The notes under the pieces are model-generated. The model ran no database searches. It saw only the letters and a program-made list of their open reading frames with translations, and was not told where the DNA came from. DNA of 59,114 nucleotides from Flavobacteriales bacterium (lineage in GTDB: Bacteria > Bacteroidota > Bacteroidia > Flavobacteriales > BACL11), in contig NZWX01000053.1 of assembly GCA_002697625.1 (NCBI GenBank), positions 4,140 through 63,253 of the forward strand. Reading direction: 5' to 3'. The position numbers and the translations under genes are program-made. Positions 19,396-27,738 of this stretch are shown here, piece by piece (position 1 is the stretch's first letter; every line of letters starts with the position of its first letter).

Positions 19396-20451
19396 TTAAT
19401 CTTCTGATTTTTTAGATGTTAATGAATTTGATTTTAACGACAAGTAAGATCTTCTTTTCTTAATAATATCACAAGCAAGATATACAGACTCTCTAAAAGA
19501 TTGAGCGTTGGCAATGTTTTTTCCAGCTATGTCGTATCCAGTTCCATGAACAGGAGAGGTTCTGACAATATTTAATCCTGAAGTATAATTAACCCCATCC
19601 CAAAAAGAAAGAGTTTTAAAAGGAGTCAAACCTTGATCGTGATACATGGATAATATAGCGTCAAATCTATTTAAGTTAGTAGGAGTAAAGAAGCTATCTG
19701 CAGGATAAGGCCCGAATGACAAGACATCATCTTTCTCTTTAGATTTTTGAATAGCGGGAATAATAATTTCGTCCTCCTCCTTACCCAGCATTCCATCTTC
19801 ACCAGCGTGAGGATTAAGACCTAATACCGCAATTTTGGGTCTTCTTATTCCAAAATCTTGAATTAAAGTGTTGTTTATACTTCTTAATTTTTCACAAATT
19901 TTATCTGTTGTAAGTAAACTCGGAACTTCAGATAATGGGACATGGGAAGTAACAAAAGCTATTTTCATATTATTACTTACCATCATCATAACAGATTTTC
20001 CTTCAAAATTTTGTTCTAAATATTCGGTATGTCCAATAAAATCTGCTTGATTCTTTTGAATAGAAGATTTATTAATAGGCGCAGTTACAAGTACATCAAT
20101 ATCATTATTCTGTAAGGATTGTTTCGCTTTTTCTAAAGAGATAAAGGCATATTTACTAATTTTTTCACAAGATTCTCCTATTTTTATTTCTAAATCTTCT
20201 TTCCAGCAATTTAACAGATTTGCTTGTTTGTCGTTCAACTCTTTAAATGAATTAATAATATTAAAACTAAAATTTTTAATCTCATTTACTTTACGGTGGA
20301 AAGAAGCGGTTTTACTAGAAGCAAAAACAATAGGAGTACAAAAATCCATCATTCTTTTATCCATAAAAGTTTTCAATATTACTTCCATTCCAATCCCATT
20401 CAAATCTCCTACAGATATACCTACTCTTATTTTTTTTCTGAACTGTTCCAT
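19396..20451 (-). CDS. pdxA: 4-hydroxythreonine-4-phosphate dehydrogenase
   Basis: NAD-dependent enzyme of the DXP-dependent pyridoxal phosphate pathway; it uses 4-phosphohydroxy-threonine, and its product condenses with DXP made by Dxs. Motifs: VGISVGDLNGIGMEV at the N-terminus, FIGHTEYLEQ near residue 140, LGLNPHAGEDGMLG near 210, and the metal-binding SMYHDQGLTPFK near 270. Slightly long at 351 residues, with a Ser/Lys-rich tail. It starts exactly one base after the aminopeptidase stop. Confidence 0.94.
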   Translation of the reverse strand: MEQFRKKIRVGISVGDLNGIGMEVILKTFMDKRMMDFCTPIVFASSKTASFHRKVNEIKNFSFNIINSFKELNDKQANLLNCWKEDLEIKIGESCEKISKYAFISLEKAKQSLQNNDIDVLVTAPINKSSIQKNQADFIGHTEYLEQNFEGKSVMMMVSNNMKIAFVTSHVPLSEVPSLLTTDKICEKLRSINNTLIQDFGIRRPKIAVLGLNPHAGEDGMLGKEEDEIIIPAIQKSKEKDDVLSFGPYPADSFFTPTNLNRFDAILSMYHDQGLTPFKTLSFWDGVNYTSGLNIVRTSPVHGTGYDIAGKNIANAQSFRESVYLACDIIKKRRSYLSLKSNSLTSKKSED

Positions 20452-21864
20452 TTAGTATCTATTTTTTAGAAAATTGTAAACTAATCTTACTCCCATTCCT
20501 GTAGCTCCTTTTCCTCTATATCCATATTTTGCTTTTGAATAAACTCCAGGCATATCTATATGAATCCAAGGGTAATCTGTAAAATAAGCTAAAAACTTAC
20601 CTGCAGTAATAGCTCCACCGTAAGGCCCTCCTAAATTTTTAATATCAGCTATGTCTGATTTTATTAATTCGTCATAATCTTCCCAAAAAGGAAATTCAGC
20701 TAATCTTTCATGCATTTCATCACCAGACTTTTTGAGTTCTGCATGGTCTTTTCCAGAATCTTTATGCATACTCACTAATCCGTAATGACCAATTGCAGCT
20801 ACAGCAGCTCCGGTAAGGGTTGCAAAATCAATTACTAATTCAGGCTTATATTTTTTAGCATAGGAGAGAGCGTCCGCAAGTATCATCCTTCCTTCCGCAT
20901 CTGTATTTAAAACCTCCACAGTAGTTCCATCATGCATGTTTATTACATCTCCAGGGGCGTAAGCATTTCCTGATGGTCTGTTGTCGGTGGCGGGAGCTAA
21001 AGCAATTACATGAACAGGTAATTTGTTGGAAGAGATAGCGTTTATGGCTCCAATTACGGTTCCTGCTCCTCCCATATCTATCTTCATTAAGTCCATTGAA
21101 TTTGCTGTAGGTTTTAAACTTAGTCCGCCAGTATCGTATACAATTCCTTTGCCTACTAATACAATTGGTTGTTTGTTTTTTGCATTTTTTGGATTCCACT
21201 CCATTATGGTAAAAGTAGGGTCATCTAAACTACCTTTATTAACAGCTAAAAGTCCTCCCATTTTCAGACGTTCAATTTTCTTTTTATTAAAAACCTCTAC
21301 TTTAACCCCATTTTTCCGCCCAACTTTTTGAGCTGCAGTTGCTAAATCTGCAGCGGTTAGATGCGAAAATGGTTGGTTTACTAAATCTCGTGTGAGATAA
21401 ACAGAATCAACAATATTCTGAAGTTCTTTAATCTCTCCTACTGAAATGTTTGAAAGTAAAATCTCTTTGAGTTTGTTTAGTTTAGGATCTGTTTTGTGTT
21501 GTGTAAAGGTATAATTAGCGAGAGCTAGTCCTTCAGCTATTGCCAATCCTTTTTTCTTCTCTTCTTTTAGTAGTGAGATTAGAACAGAACTTTCCTCTTT
21601 TAATTCAGATTGTATTTTATCCCCAATTAATCTTAGATTTTCTATTTTTTGATTTTGATTATTTTCTTCTTTAGGATTTATAATAAATTTATATTGTTTA
21701 TAATCGTATAATTTTATTATTTCTGTTCCCTTTTTTACTTCTTTTGATATATAATCAAGTTCATCTTTTCTAAGGTATATCTTTTTTGCGTCTTTATTCG
21801 TATAAAAGAAAATAGTATTTTCTTTAAATGATATTTCCCTAACTTTTTTGATTTTTATTTTCAT
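20452..21864 (-). CDS. pepA: leucyl aminopeptidase, M17 family
   Basis: Cytosolic dizinc/dimanganese aminopeptidase of 470 residues. The C-terminal catalytic domain has GKGIVYDTGGLSLKP, the metal-ligand block MKIDMGGAGTV, and the M17 signature NTDAEGRMILADALSYA. The N-terminal M17 domain (about 1-150) is divergent and lysine-rich, as is common. The gene is divergent from mqnC, with overlapping promoters between 21874 and 21896. Confidence 0.93.
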   Translation of the reverse strand: MKIKIKKVREISFKENTIFFYTNKDAKKIYLRKDELDYISKEVKKGTEIIKLYDYKQYKFIINPKEENNQNQKIENLRLIGDKIQSELKEESSVLISLLKEEKKKGLAIAEGLALANYTFTQHKTDPKLNKLKEILLSNISVGEIKELQNIVDSVYLTRDLVNQPFSHLTAADLATAAQKVGRKNGVKVEVFNKKKIERLKMGGLLAVNKGSLDDPTFTIMEWNPKNAKNKQPIVLVGKGIVYDTGGLSLKPTANSMDLMKIDMGGAGTVIGAINAISSNKLPVHVIALAPATDNRPSGNAYAPGDVINMHDGTTVEVLNTDAEGRMILADALSYAKKYKPELVIDFATLTGAAVAAIGHYGLVSMHKDSGKDHAELKKSGDEMHERLAEFPFWEDYDELIKSDIADIKNLGGPYGGAITAGKFLAYFTDYPWIHIDMPGVYSKAKYGYRGKGATGMGVRLVYNFLKNRY

Positions 21865-21873
21865 ATATTTTAG

Positions 21874-21881
21874 TATTTTTG
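21874..21881 (+). promoter_or_regulatory. -7 promoter box of the mqnC operon
   Basis: TATTTTTG matches TAnnTTTG and ends 24 nt before the ATG at 21906. It shows that the in-frame codon at 21879 lies inside the promoter and cannot be the start. Confidence 0.55.
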
Positions 21882-21888
21882 GGGATTA

Positions 21889-21896
21889 CAAAATTA
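21889..21896 (-). promoter_or_regulatory. -7 promoter box of pepA
   Basis: TAATTTTG on the minus strand, 24 nt upstream of the pepA ATG. It sits about 7 nt from the opposing mqnC box, so the two promoters overlap face to face. Confidence 0.5.
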
Positions 21897-21905
21897 ATTA
21901 AATTT

Positions 21906-23030
21906 ATGAATAAGCAAGAGCTTATACAAAGAGCCTTAAATAAAGATTTTTTATCTGCTGAAGAGGGGCAATTTTTGTTTGAAAATGTTGCTACCACTGA
22001 GTTAATGTGGACAGCAAATGAATTACGACAAAAAACCGTTCCGGGAGATATAGTAACTTGGCAAATTGATAGAAATGTAAATACTACAAATGCATGTGTT
22101 GCAAATTGTAAATTTTGTAATTTTTTTCGTCCTCCAAAACACCCTGAGGTTTATATTACTACTATTGAAGAATATAAAAGAAAAATTGAGGAAACAATTA
22201 AATTTGGAGGAGATCAAATTTTGTTACAAGGAGGTCATCATCCAGATTTAGGATTAGAATATTATTGTAATCTATTTAAAGATTTAAAAGATTTATTCCC
22301 AAATGTTAGGCTACATGCTTTAGGACCTCCTGAGATAGCTCATATTTGTAAAATTGATAAGATAACATATAAAGAAGCTCTTATAGCATTAAAGAAATCA
22401 GGAATGGACAGTTTACCAGGAGCTGGCGCTGAAATTCTGAACGATAGAGTTAGGAGAATTATTAGTACCGGGAAGTGTTCTGGACAAGTTTGGTTAGAAG
22501 TTATGAGAGAGGCTCATAAATTAGATATTACTACTTCTGCAACAATGATGTTTGGACATGTAGAAACGATAGAAGAGAGGTTTGAGCATTTAGTTTGGAT
22601 TAGAGAGGTTCAATCTGACAAACCAAAAGGAAGTAAAGGATTTAACGCTTTCATACCATGGCCTTATATGGATGATGGTACTTTATTACAAAGAGTAAAA
22701 GGAATCAATAATTCTGTTTCCGATGATGAATATATAAGGACGCTAGCCATTTCTAGAATTATGCTACCAAATATTAATAATATTCAAGCTTCTTGGCTTA
22801 CAGTTGGTGCTGATATAGCACAGGTTTGTTTACATGGAGGGGCTAACGACATGGGTTCTATTATGTTAGAAGAGAATGTGGTGTCTGTTGCGGGAGCTCC
22901 ACACCGATTTACCTCTAATGACATACAAGATTGTATTAGAGACGCAGGATTTGAACCTCAACTCAGAAATCAGGAATATGATTTTAGAGAATTACCAGAG
23001 AATTTAGAACAACAAGTAATAGATTATTAG
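21906..23030 (+). CDS. mqnC: cyclic dehypoxanthinyl futalosine synthase
   Basis: Radical SAM enzyme of the futalosine route to menaquinone, cyclising dehypoxanthinyl futalosine. The [4Fe-4S] motif CVANCKFCNFF (CxxxCxxC) lies near residues 60-70. QILLQGGHHPDLGLEYY and the C-terminal DMGSIMLEENVVSVAGA are MqnC/MqnE-type blocks. The terminal APHRFTSNDIQDCIRDAGFEPQLRN favours MqnC over MqnE or CofG. I chose the ATG at 21906 because the upstream candidate overlaps the -7 box. It leads an operon with ribE 1 nt downstream. mqnA, mqnB, mqnD and mqnE are not in the window. Confidence 0.88.
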   Translation: MNKQELIQRALNKDFLSAEEGQFLFENVATTELMWTANELRQKTVPGDIVTWQIDRNVNTTNACVANCKFCNFFRPPKHPEVYITTIEEYKRKIEETIKFGGDQILLQGGHHPDLGLEYYCNLFKDLKDLFPNVRLHALGPPEIAHICKIDKITYKEALIALKKSGMDSLPGAGAEILNDRVRRIISTGKCSGQVWLEVMREAHKLDITTSATMMFGHVETIEERFEHLVWIREVQSDKPKGSKGFNAFIPWPYMDDGTLLQRVKGINNSVSDDEYIRTLAISRIMLPNINNIQASWLTVGADIAQVCLHGGANDMGSIMLEENVVSVAGAPHRFTSNDIQDCIRDAGFEPQLRNQEYDFRELPENLEQQVIDY

Positions 23031-23031
23031 A

Positions 23032-23619
23032 ATGTTTACAGGAATTATTGAGAAAATAGCTAGAGTAGTTTCTTTAGAAAAACAAGGAACAAACCTAAAC
23101 ATTAGATGTTCTACAACTTTATCAAATCAGCTAAAAATTGACCAAAGTGTTTCTCATAATGGAGTTTGTTTAACAGTTATAGAAACAAATGAAGATAGTT
23201 ACACGGTTACTGCTGTAAAAGAAACATTAGAGAAAACTAATATTTCTGAGTTAGAGATTGGTGATGAGGTAAATATTGAGAGGTGTATGGAACTTGGAGG
23301 AAGGTTAGACGGACATATAGTACAGGGGCATGTAGATAGTACTGCAACTTGTACAGAGATAAAAGAAGAAGGAGGTTCCTGGTTGTTTTCTTTCCATCAT
23401 AAAGAGTCGGAGCATTTTACTGTAGAAAAAGGGTCTATTTGTGTCAATGGAGTGAGTTTAACGGTGTGCAATTCTCAAGATACAGGATTTTCGGTAGCAA
23501 TAATCCCATATACATTTGAGCATACTAATTTTAAAAATTTAAATGTAGGGGATAAAGTTAATATTGAGTTTGATATTGTGGGAAAATACATTAGTAAAAT
23601 GATGTATAAAGATTTTTAG
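23032..23619 (+). CDS. ribE: riboflavin synthase alpha chain
   Basis: Dismutates two 6,7-dimethyl-8-ribityllumazine molecules to riboflavin. The start MFTGIIEKIARV is the family signature. The two lumazine-binding repeats are visible as SHNGVCLTVIE (about residue 42) and CVNGVSLTVCN (about 140). At 195 residues it has full length. Tight spacing (1 nt before, 2 nt after) places it in the mqnC operon. Confidence 0.95.
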   Translation: MFTGIIEKIARVVSLEKQGTNLNIRCSTTLSNQLKIDQSVSHNGVCLTVIETNEDSYTVTAVKETLEKTNISELEIGDEVNIERCMELGGRLDGHIVQGHVDSTATCTEIKEEGGSWLFSFHHKESEHFTVEKGSICVNGVSLTVCNSQDTGFSVAIIPYTFEHTNFKNLNVGDKVNIEFDIVGKYISKMMYKDF

Positions 23620-23621
23620 TA

Positions 23622-24062
23622 ATGACAGATAAAAAACAAAAAAAATACGATAAAGCATATTTGAGAATGGCTTTGGAGTGGGCAAAACTTTCTCATTGTA
23701 CTAGGAAAAAGGTTGGAGCTATTATTGTAAAAAACAGAATGATTATATCCGATGGATATAATGGTACTCCTTCAGGTTTTGATAATTGTTGTGAGGATGA
23801 AAATGGAAAAACATATTGGTATGTACTACATGCTGAGGCCAATGCTATCTTAAAAACAGCAGGCTCGACCCACGATTGTAGTGGAGCTACTTTATACCTT
23901 ACCATGTCTCCTTGTAAGGATTGTAGTAAATTGATTCATCAGTCTGGAATTAAAAGAGTGGTCTATATAAATGAGTATAAAGATATAAGTGGTGTAGAAT
24001 TTTTGCAAGACGCCGGAGTGGAAATCTGTAAACTAAAGTTAAGTGAGTTAGATGCAGAATAA
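23622..24062 (+). CDS. dCMP deaminase family protein
   Basis: A 146-residue zinc-dependent deaminase of the ComEB/dCMP deaminase type, likely converting dCMP to dUMP for dTMP synthesis. The zinc motifs are HAEANAIL (His-Ala-Glu) and SPCKDCSKLI (PCxxC). CTRKKVGAIIVKN near residue 25 is the usual nucleotide-side block. The 3' end overlaps the S41 protease gene by 11 nt, a gene order common in Bacteroidota. Confidence 0.9.
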   Translation: MTDKKQKKYDKAYLRMALEWAKLSHCTRKKVGAIIVKNRMIISDGYNGTPSGFDNCCEDENGKTYWYVLHAEANAILKTAGSTHDCSGATLYLTMSPCKDCSKLIHQSGIKRVVYINEYKDISGVEFLQDAGVEICKLKLSELDAE

Positions 24063-25575
24063 AAATTCCCAACCGATTATTTATTCTATTATCCTAATTG
24101 TTGGGATATTTCTAGGTAAATTCTACATTCTAGAAGATCCATCAGCACAAAACTCCAAGTTAGACGCTATATTGACATTAGTAGAGGAAAACTATGTAGA
24201 TGGTTTTGACATCTCCGATCATGAAGATGAAATTTTAATTTCTATAATGCAGGAGTTAGACCCTCACTCTAGTTATATTCCTGTAAAAGAGCAAGGCGTG
24301 TTAGAAGAAGAAATGAGGGGTAGTTTTAGCGGGGTAGGGATTGAGTTTAATATCATACAAGATAGCTTGGTAGTGGTTTCTCCAATATCTGGAGGTCCAT
24401 CAGAAAAGTTAGGAATACTTTCTGGTGATAGGATTGTTGAAGTAGATGGGGAAGATTTTGCTTCTGTTGGTTTAACTAATCAGGATGTAATAGATAAATT
24501 GAGAGGAGAAAAAGATTCAAAAGTTCAGATAAAGATATATAGGAGGGGATTGCCAGAATTGTTAAATTATACCATTGTAAGAGGAGATATTCCCTTGCAT
24601 AGTGTAGACGCTTCTGTTATGTTATCTGATAAGATAGGATATGTAAAAGTAAACCGATTTTCGGGAACAACAAATAAGGAGTTTTATACGGCAACTAATA
24701 AACTTTTGGATGATGGAATGAGTAAACTTATTTTAGACTTAAGAGGTAATCCTGGAGGATTTTTAGGTTCTGCAATATATATGTGTAATGAGTTTTTGGA
24801 AAAAGGAGAACTTATAGTATATACAGAGGGGAAATATCGTAAACAACAAGAAATTTATTCGGATGATGATGGTAGATTAAAGCACATAAAACTAGTTGTA
24901 TTGATAAATCAAGGCTCAGCTTCTGCTTCTGAAATTGTTTCTGGTTGTATCCAAGACTTGGACAGAGGAATAATTATTGGTAATAGATCTTTTGGTAAAG
25001 GATTAGTACAAGAAGAAATTAAATTACCGGATGGTTCAGCAGTTAGGCTTACCACCCAAAGGTATTATATTCCATCTGGTAGAAGTATACAAAAATCTTA
25101 CGGAAAAAGCGATAAGGAATACCATGCCGAAATGTATATTAGATCTGATCAGAAAGAAGAAAATATTGCAGACTCCTTAAAATATACTACCAAAAGCGGA
25201 AGGGTAGTTTATGGTGGGGGAGGTATTACTCCAGATAGTATTATTACTGTGGATTCTAGCTTAAATTACACAAAATACAATATAATCAGAGCTAACAATT
25301 GGATTTCAGAGTTTGCGCTTACCAAGCAAAAATCGGTAGATTTTCCCAATAGATTAGAAAGGTTAGAAGCAGATAAATTGTACCAAGAATTTGAACGTTT
25401 TATACACAAGAAAAATGAGGATTTTGATTTAAGTATGGGAGAAAAAGAACTTTTGGACCTAAAGATTTACTTAAAGGCTACTTTAATAAAAAACCTATAT
25501 GGTAATGATGCTTATTTTAGGGTAATAACCCAGAGTGATAAGTATGTTGAGAAAGCAATAGAGGTATTAGAGTAA
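24052..25575 (+). CDS. C-terminal processing peptidase, S41 family
   Basis: A 507-residue periplasmic serine protease anchored by an N-terminal hydrophobic segment (residues 9-24). A PDZ domain covers about residues 85-170 (VVSPISGGPSEKLGILSGD). The catalytic S41 domain contains LDLRGNPGGFLGSA, the nucleophile Ser in NQGSASASEIVSG (about residue 292) and the general-base Lys in FGKGLVQ (about 317). The family trims C-termini of envelope proteins. It ends the mqnC-ribE-deaminase operon. Confidence 0.92.
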   Translation: MQNKNSQPIIYSIILIVGIFLGKFYILEDPSAQNSKLDAILTLVEENYVDGFDISDHEDEILISIMQELDPHSSYIPVKEQGVLEEEMRGSFSGVGIEFNIIQDSLVVVSPISGGPSEKLGILSGDRIVEVDGEDFASVGLTNQDVIDKLRGEKDSKVQIKIYRRGLPELLNYTIVRGDIPLHSVDASVMLSDKIGYVKVNRFSGTTNKEFYTATNKLLDDGMSKLILDLRGNPGGFLGSAIYMCNEFLEKGELIVYTEGKYRKQQEIYSDDDGRLKHIKLVVLINQGSASASEIVSGCIQDLDRGIIIGNRSFGKGLVQEEIKLPDGSAVRLTTQRYYIPSGRSIQKSYGKSDKEYHAEMYIRSDQKEENIADSLKYTTKSGRVVYGGGGITPDSIITVDSSLNYTKYNIIRANNWISEFALTKQKSVDFPNRLERLEADKLYQEFERFIHKKNEDFDLSMGEKELLDLKIYLKATLIKNLYGNDAYFRVITQSDKYVEKAIEVLE

Positions 25576-25604
25576 AAAATAATTTCTTCTATAGATTTAT
25601 TTTA

Positions 25605-26360
25605 TTAGACATGCCAATTTTTTCCTCCCCATGTAAATTTTTCTTTTTCTAAAATACTATTTGGATAATACACCAAGCCTCCATTATTAATAATAATATT
25701 AGATATAATAGTAGAATATCCACCTCCTGATTTTATAAATATTTTTGAATTTGCCATATAATAAAAATCTTCATCAGGATTTCCATTTATTCTTTCGATA
25801 AATTTAAAATTATACTTTTTTAATAGTTTTCGTATTTTTTCTAAATACAATTTAGTGTTTTCTTTTTGTTTTTTAGATAAGTTAAGATGAGTGCCGTATA
25901 CAAGAACACATCTATTTTTATTGTCTAATAGGTATAATGTTTTCTCTAGATTCTCAACGATAGTCGCATACACTTCTCCATTCTTATTTTGAAGATAATT
26001 TATACTATTATTATTGCTGTCTTGTATTGAATCTCCAATTCTTAAATGAATTATAATATCGTCATCATTTGGTTTCTCATATTGCAAATCTTTTAATATT
26101 GATTTTATTATATTGTAATATATTTTTGGTTCTAGATTTTTAGTTTCTTTAAGATATTTAGCAGCTATACTATTTGGTAATTTCTTTTCTATATTATTTA
26201 AATATTTAGTTGATCCATTTTTCTTAAGCCACCCCCTTAATATATCTCCTAATCTATAATCTAACCACTTACCCTTATTCTTTTTATAGAATACATAAAT
26301 TACAAGAATAAACCCTATAACTAATAAAATAACTACCCCGTTTTCTCTAAAAAAAATCAT
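25605..26360 (-). CDS. membrane-anchored putative glycosyltransferase, GT11/O-FucT-like
   Basis: A 251-residue protein with one N-terminal membrane segment (about residues 9-25, VVILLVIGFILVIYVFY) followed by a Lys-rich cytosolic domain. IIIHLRIGDSI resembles the HxRxGD motif of alpha-1,2-fucosyltransferase (GT11) and O-FucT folds. The later DFYYMANSKIFIKSGGGYST resembles the C-terminal acceptor block of such enzymes (D-Y-M...S-S). Similarity is by pattern only, so sugar and acceptor are unknown. It may modify a surface glycan. It lies in the orphan island, convergent to the S41 protease and divergent from the leaderless gene at 26454. Confidence 0.45.
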   Translation of the reverse strand: MIFFRENGVVILLVIGFILVIYVFYKKNKGKWLDYRLGDILRGWLKKNGSTKYLNNIEKKLPNSIAAKYLKETKNLEPKIYYNIIKSILKDLQYEKPNDDDIIIHLRIGDSIQDSNNNSINYLQNKNGEVYATIVENLEKTLYLLDNKNRCVLVYGTHLNLSKKQKENTKLYLEKIRKLLKKYNFKFIERINGNPDEDFYYMANSKIFIKSGGGYSTIISNIIINNGGLVYYPNSILEKEKFTWGGKNWHV

Positions 26361-26395
26361 TTCAAAATTTTGATAAAAATTTAAATGTCATACAC

Positions 26396-26403
26396 CAAAT
26401 ATA
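26396..26403 (-). promoter_or_regulatory. -7 promoter box of the glycosyltransferase-like gene
   Basis: TATATTTG on the minus strand, 35 nt upstream of the ATG at 26360. It is divergent from the box at 26441. Confidence 0.5.
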
Positions 26404-26440
26404 ATAAAACTAATTAACTATCGATTACGATTTAATTTGT

Positions 26441-26448
26441 TAGTTTTG
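26441..26448 (+). promoter_or_regulatory. -7 promoter box placing a start at a leaderless gene
   Basis: TAGTTTTG matches TAnnTTTG and is followed by only 5 nt before the ATG at 26454. Transcription would begin at or very near the start codon. Confidence 0.5.
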
Positions 26449-26453
26449 TTGGT

Positions 26454-26696
26454 ATGTTAGAAATCCTTTTTAGTATATCGTTTTTTCTGTTTGGTGGGAA
26501 TATAATAGATACAAAACTTACTCATCACAAGTATGAAAAAGAAAATTATAACAAAATTTTCCACTTGAAAAATAATGAATCTGTCAATACATACTGTGTT
26601 AAACACTCTGTAGTTGAAAATGTTAAGAAAGTTAAGTGGAATCGACCTGGTGGTTTACAAGAAACTAACTATAAAGTATCTAAACCAATTGAGTAG
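26454..26696 (+). CDS. truncated 5' paralogue of the 27155 orphan protein
   Basis: An 80-residue protein of unknown function. Its first ~75 residues align with those of the protein at 27155: both start MLE(I/V)LF.ISF.LFGGNIIDT and share HHKYEKE, NTYC(V/I)KHS and GL.ET.YKV. After that block this copy ends in a short unrelated tail (SKPIE), whereas the other continues for about 110 residues. The N-terminus is hydrophobic and could be a membrane segment or uncleaved signal. It is either a decayed duplicate or a shortened functional variant. The very short distance to the -7 box suggests a leaderless transcript, which may also carry the cupredoxin gene 57 nt downstream. Confidence 0.55.
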   Translation: MLEILFSISFFLFGGNIIDTKLTHHKYEKENYNKIFHLKNNESVNTYCVKHSVVENVKKVKWNRPGGLQETNYKVSKPIE

Positions 26697-26753
26697 AGAT
26701 GATCTTAAAAAACCAACCTACTCAACAGCAACTGAAAAAAAACTAAATTAATA

Positions 26754-27107
26754 ATGAAATATCTAAGTATTACTTCAATCTTAATGTTGTTTATATGTTC
26801 GTGTTCAAAAGAAGATAATGAACCAATAAATTTTGGAAATATGATAACAACAAGTGGGTTAAATTTTGTACCGGAAGTCTTAAATTGTAATGTTGGTGAC
26901 ACAATTTTTTTTGAATTAGGAGTTACCCATAATGCTGTTGAGGTAAGCGAAGTAAACTATAACGCAAATAACTCAACACCAATAGAAAACGGTTTTGAAC
27001 TTAGTTTTGGTGAATCTAACTATATAGTTGTAGAAGAATCTAAAACACACTATTATGTTTGTACTCCGCATCTGCCTAGTATGAAAGCAAGAATAATTGT
27101 ACATTAG
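26754..27107 (+). CDS. cupredoxin-like (type 1 copper) lipoprotein
   Basis: A 117-residue small blue-copper-like protein. The signal peptide ends in a lipobox (LFICSC), so the mature protein should be lipidated and then outer-membrane or periplasm facing. The fold signature is plastocyanin/azurin-like: LNCNVGDTIFFELGVTHNAVEV supplies the first His ligand, and YYVCTPHLPSMKARIIV supplies Cys, His and Met (CxxHxxxM). All four type 1 ligands can be seen. It likely transfers electrons or carries copper; partner unknown. It is inserted between the two paralogous orphan genes. No -7 box is obvious directly upstream. Confidence 0.72.
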   Translation: MKYLSITSILMLFICSCSKEDNEPINFGNMITTSGLNFVPEVLNCNVGDTIFFELGVTHNAVEVSEVNYNANNSTPIENGFELSFGESNYIVVEESKTHYYVCTPHLPSMKARIIVH

Positions 27108-27142
27108 ATCAGAAATACGGTCACGGTCTAAGTCCAAAATCC

Positions 27143-27150
27143 TATCTTTG
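27143..27150 (+). promoter_or_regulatory. -7 promoter box of the full-length orphan gene
   Basis: TATCTTTG, an exact TAnnTTTG match, ends 4 nt before the ATG at 27155. It has the same geometry as the paralogue at 26454 (5 nt). Confidence 0.6.
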
Positions 27151-27154
27151 ACAT

Positions 27155-27721
27155 ATGTTAGAAGTTCTATTTGGTATATCATTTTCGTTATTTGGTGGAA
27201 ATATCATTGATACACAACTTAAACATCACAAATATGAAAAAGAGGACTATAAAGAAATTTTTTATTTAAAGAATAAAGAAGCTGTTAACACATATTGTAT
27301 TAAACATTCTAGAATAGAAAATATTCAGAAAAAGAAATATCCTAGTCATAATGGGTTAGAAGAAACCAAGTATAAAGTTACAGTAAACTATATTAAGGAT
27401 AATTATATGTCAAAAAATAATATCAATCCAGAAAATTATCATGAAAATCGTAGAGAATTAAAAACTACATTATCAAAATCTGATTTTGATTTGTCTTATG
27501 ATAAATTTGGAATAAGTTGTTCAGAAATATTGGGTGAACACTTATATTGTAATATATGTTTTAATTCAGATGAAAACAGTTTAACCTCATATGATGGGAG
27601 AAAATTTAAATTTAAAAAAAATATCTCATCTATTGAAATCACAAATGAATGTCTTAGTTTGATTTCAAGTATGACAATGGGTTCTAATGAATATTTAGAA
27701 TTTTTAAAAACTCAAAAATAA
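27155..27721 (+). CDS. orphan protein, full-length member of a tandem pair
   Basis: A 188-residue protein that I do not recognise. The N-terminal ~17 residues are hydrophobic (MLEVLFGISFSLFGGNII), then comes a charged HHKYEKEDYKEIFYLKNKEA segment, several scattered Cys (CIKH, ISCSEIL, LYCNICFNS) and a hydrophobic C-terminus. The YKVTVNYIKDNYM region begins where the 26454 copy stops. The transcript is probably leaderless. The acidic orphan at 27739 follows by 17 nt and may be co-transcribed. Confidence 0.6.
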   Translation: MLEVLFGISFSLFGGNIIDTQLKHHKYEKEDYKEIFYLKNKEAVNTYCIKHSRIENIQKKKYPSHNGLEETKYKVTVNYIKDNYMSKNNINPENYHENRRELKTTLSKSDFDLSYDKFGISCSEILGEHLYCNICFNSDENSLTSYDGRKFKFKKNISSIEITNECLSLISSMTMGSNEYLEFLKTQK

Positions 27722-27738
27722 ATCCTAAAATTTAAACT

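Noticed and set aside
27117..27128. Tandem hexamer ACGGTC upstream of the 27155 gene
   Set aside because: Only two copies, with no symmetry and no recurrence elsewhere that I noticed; chance is sufficient.
26973..27182. Minus-strand frame across the cupredoxin end
   Set aside because: It covers the cupredoxin ligand region and the downstream promoter in antisense; no promoter or family evidence.
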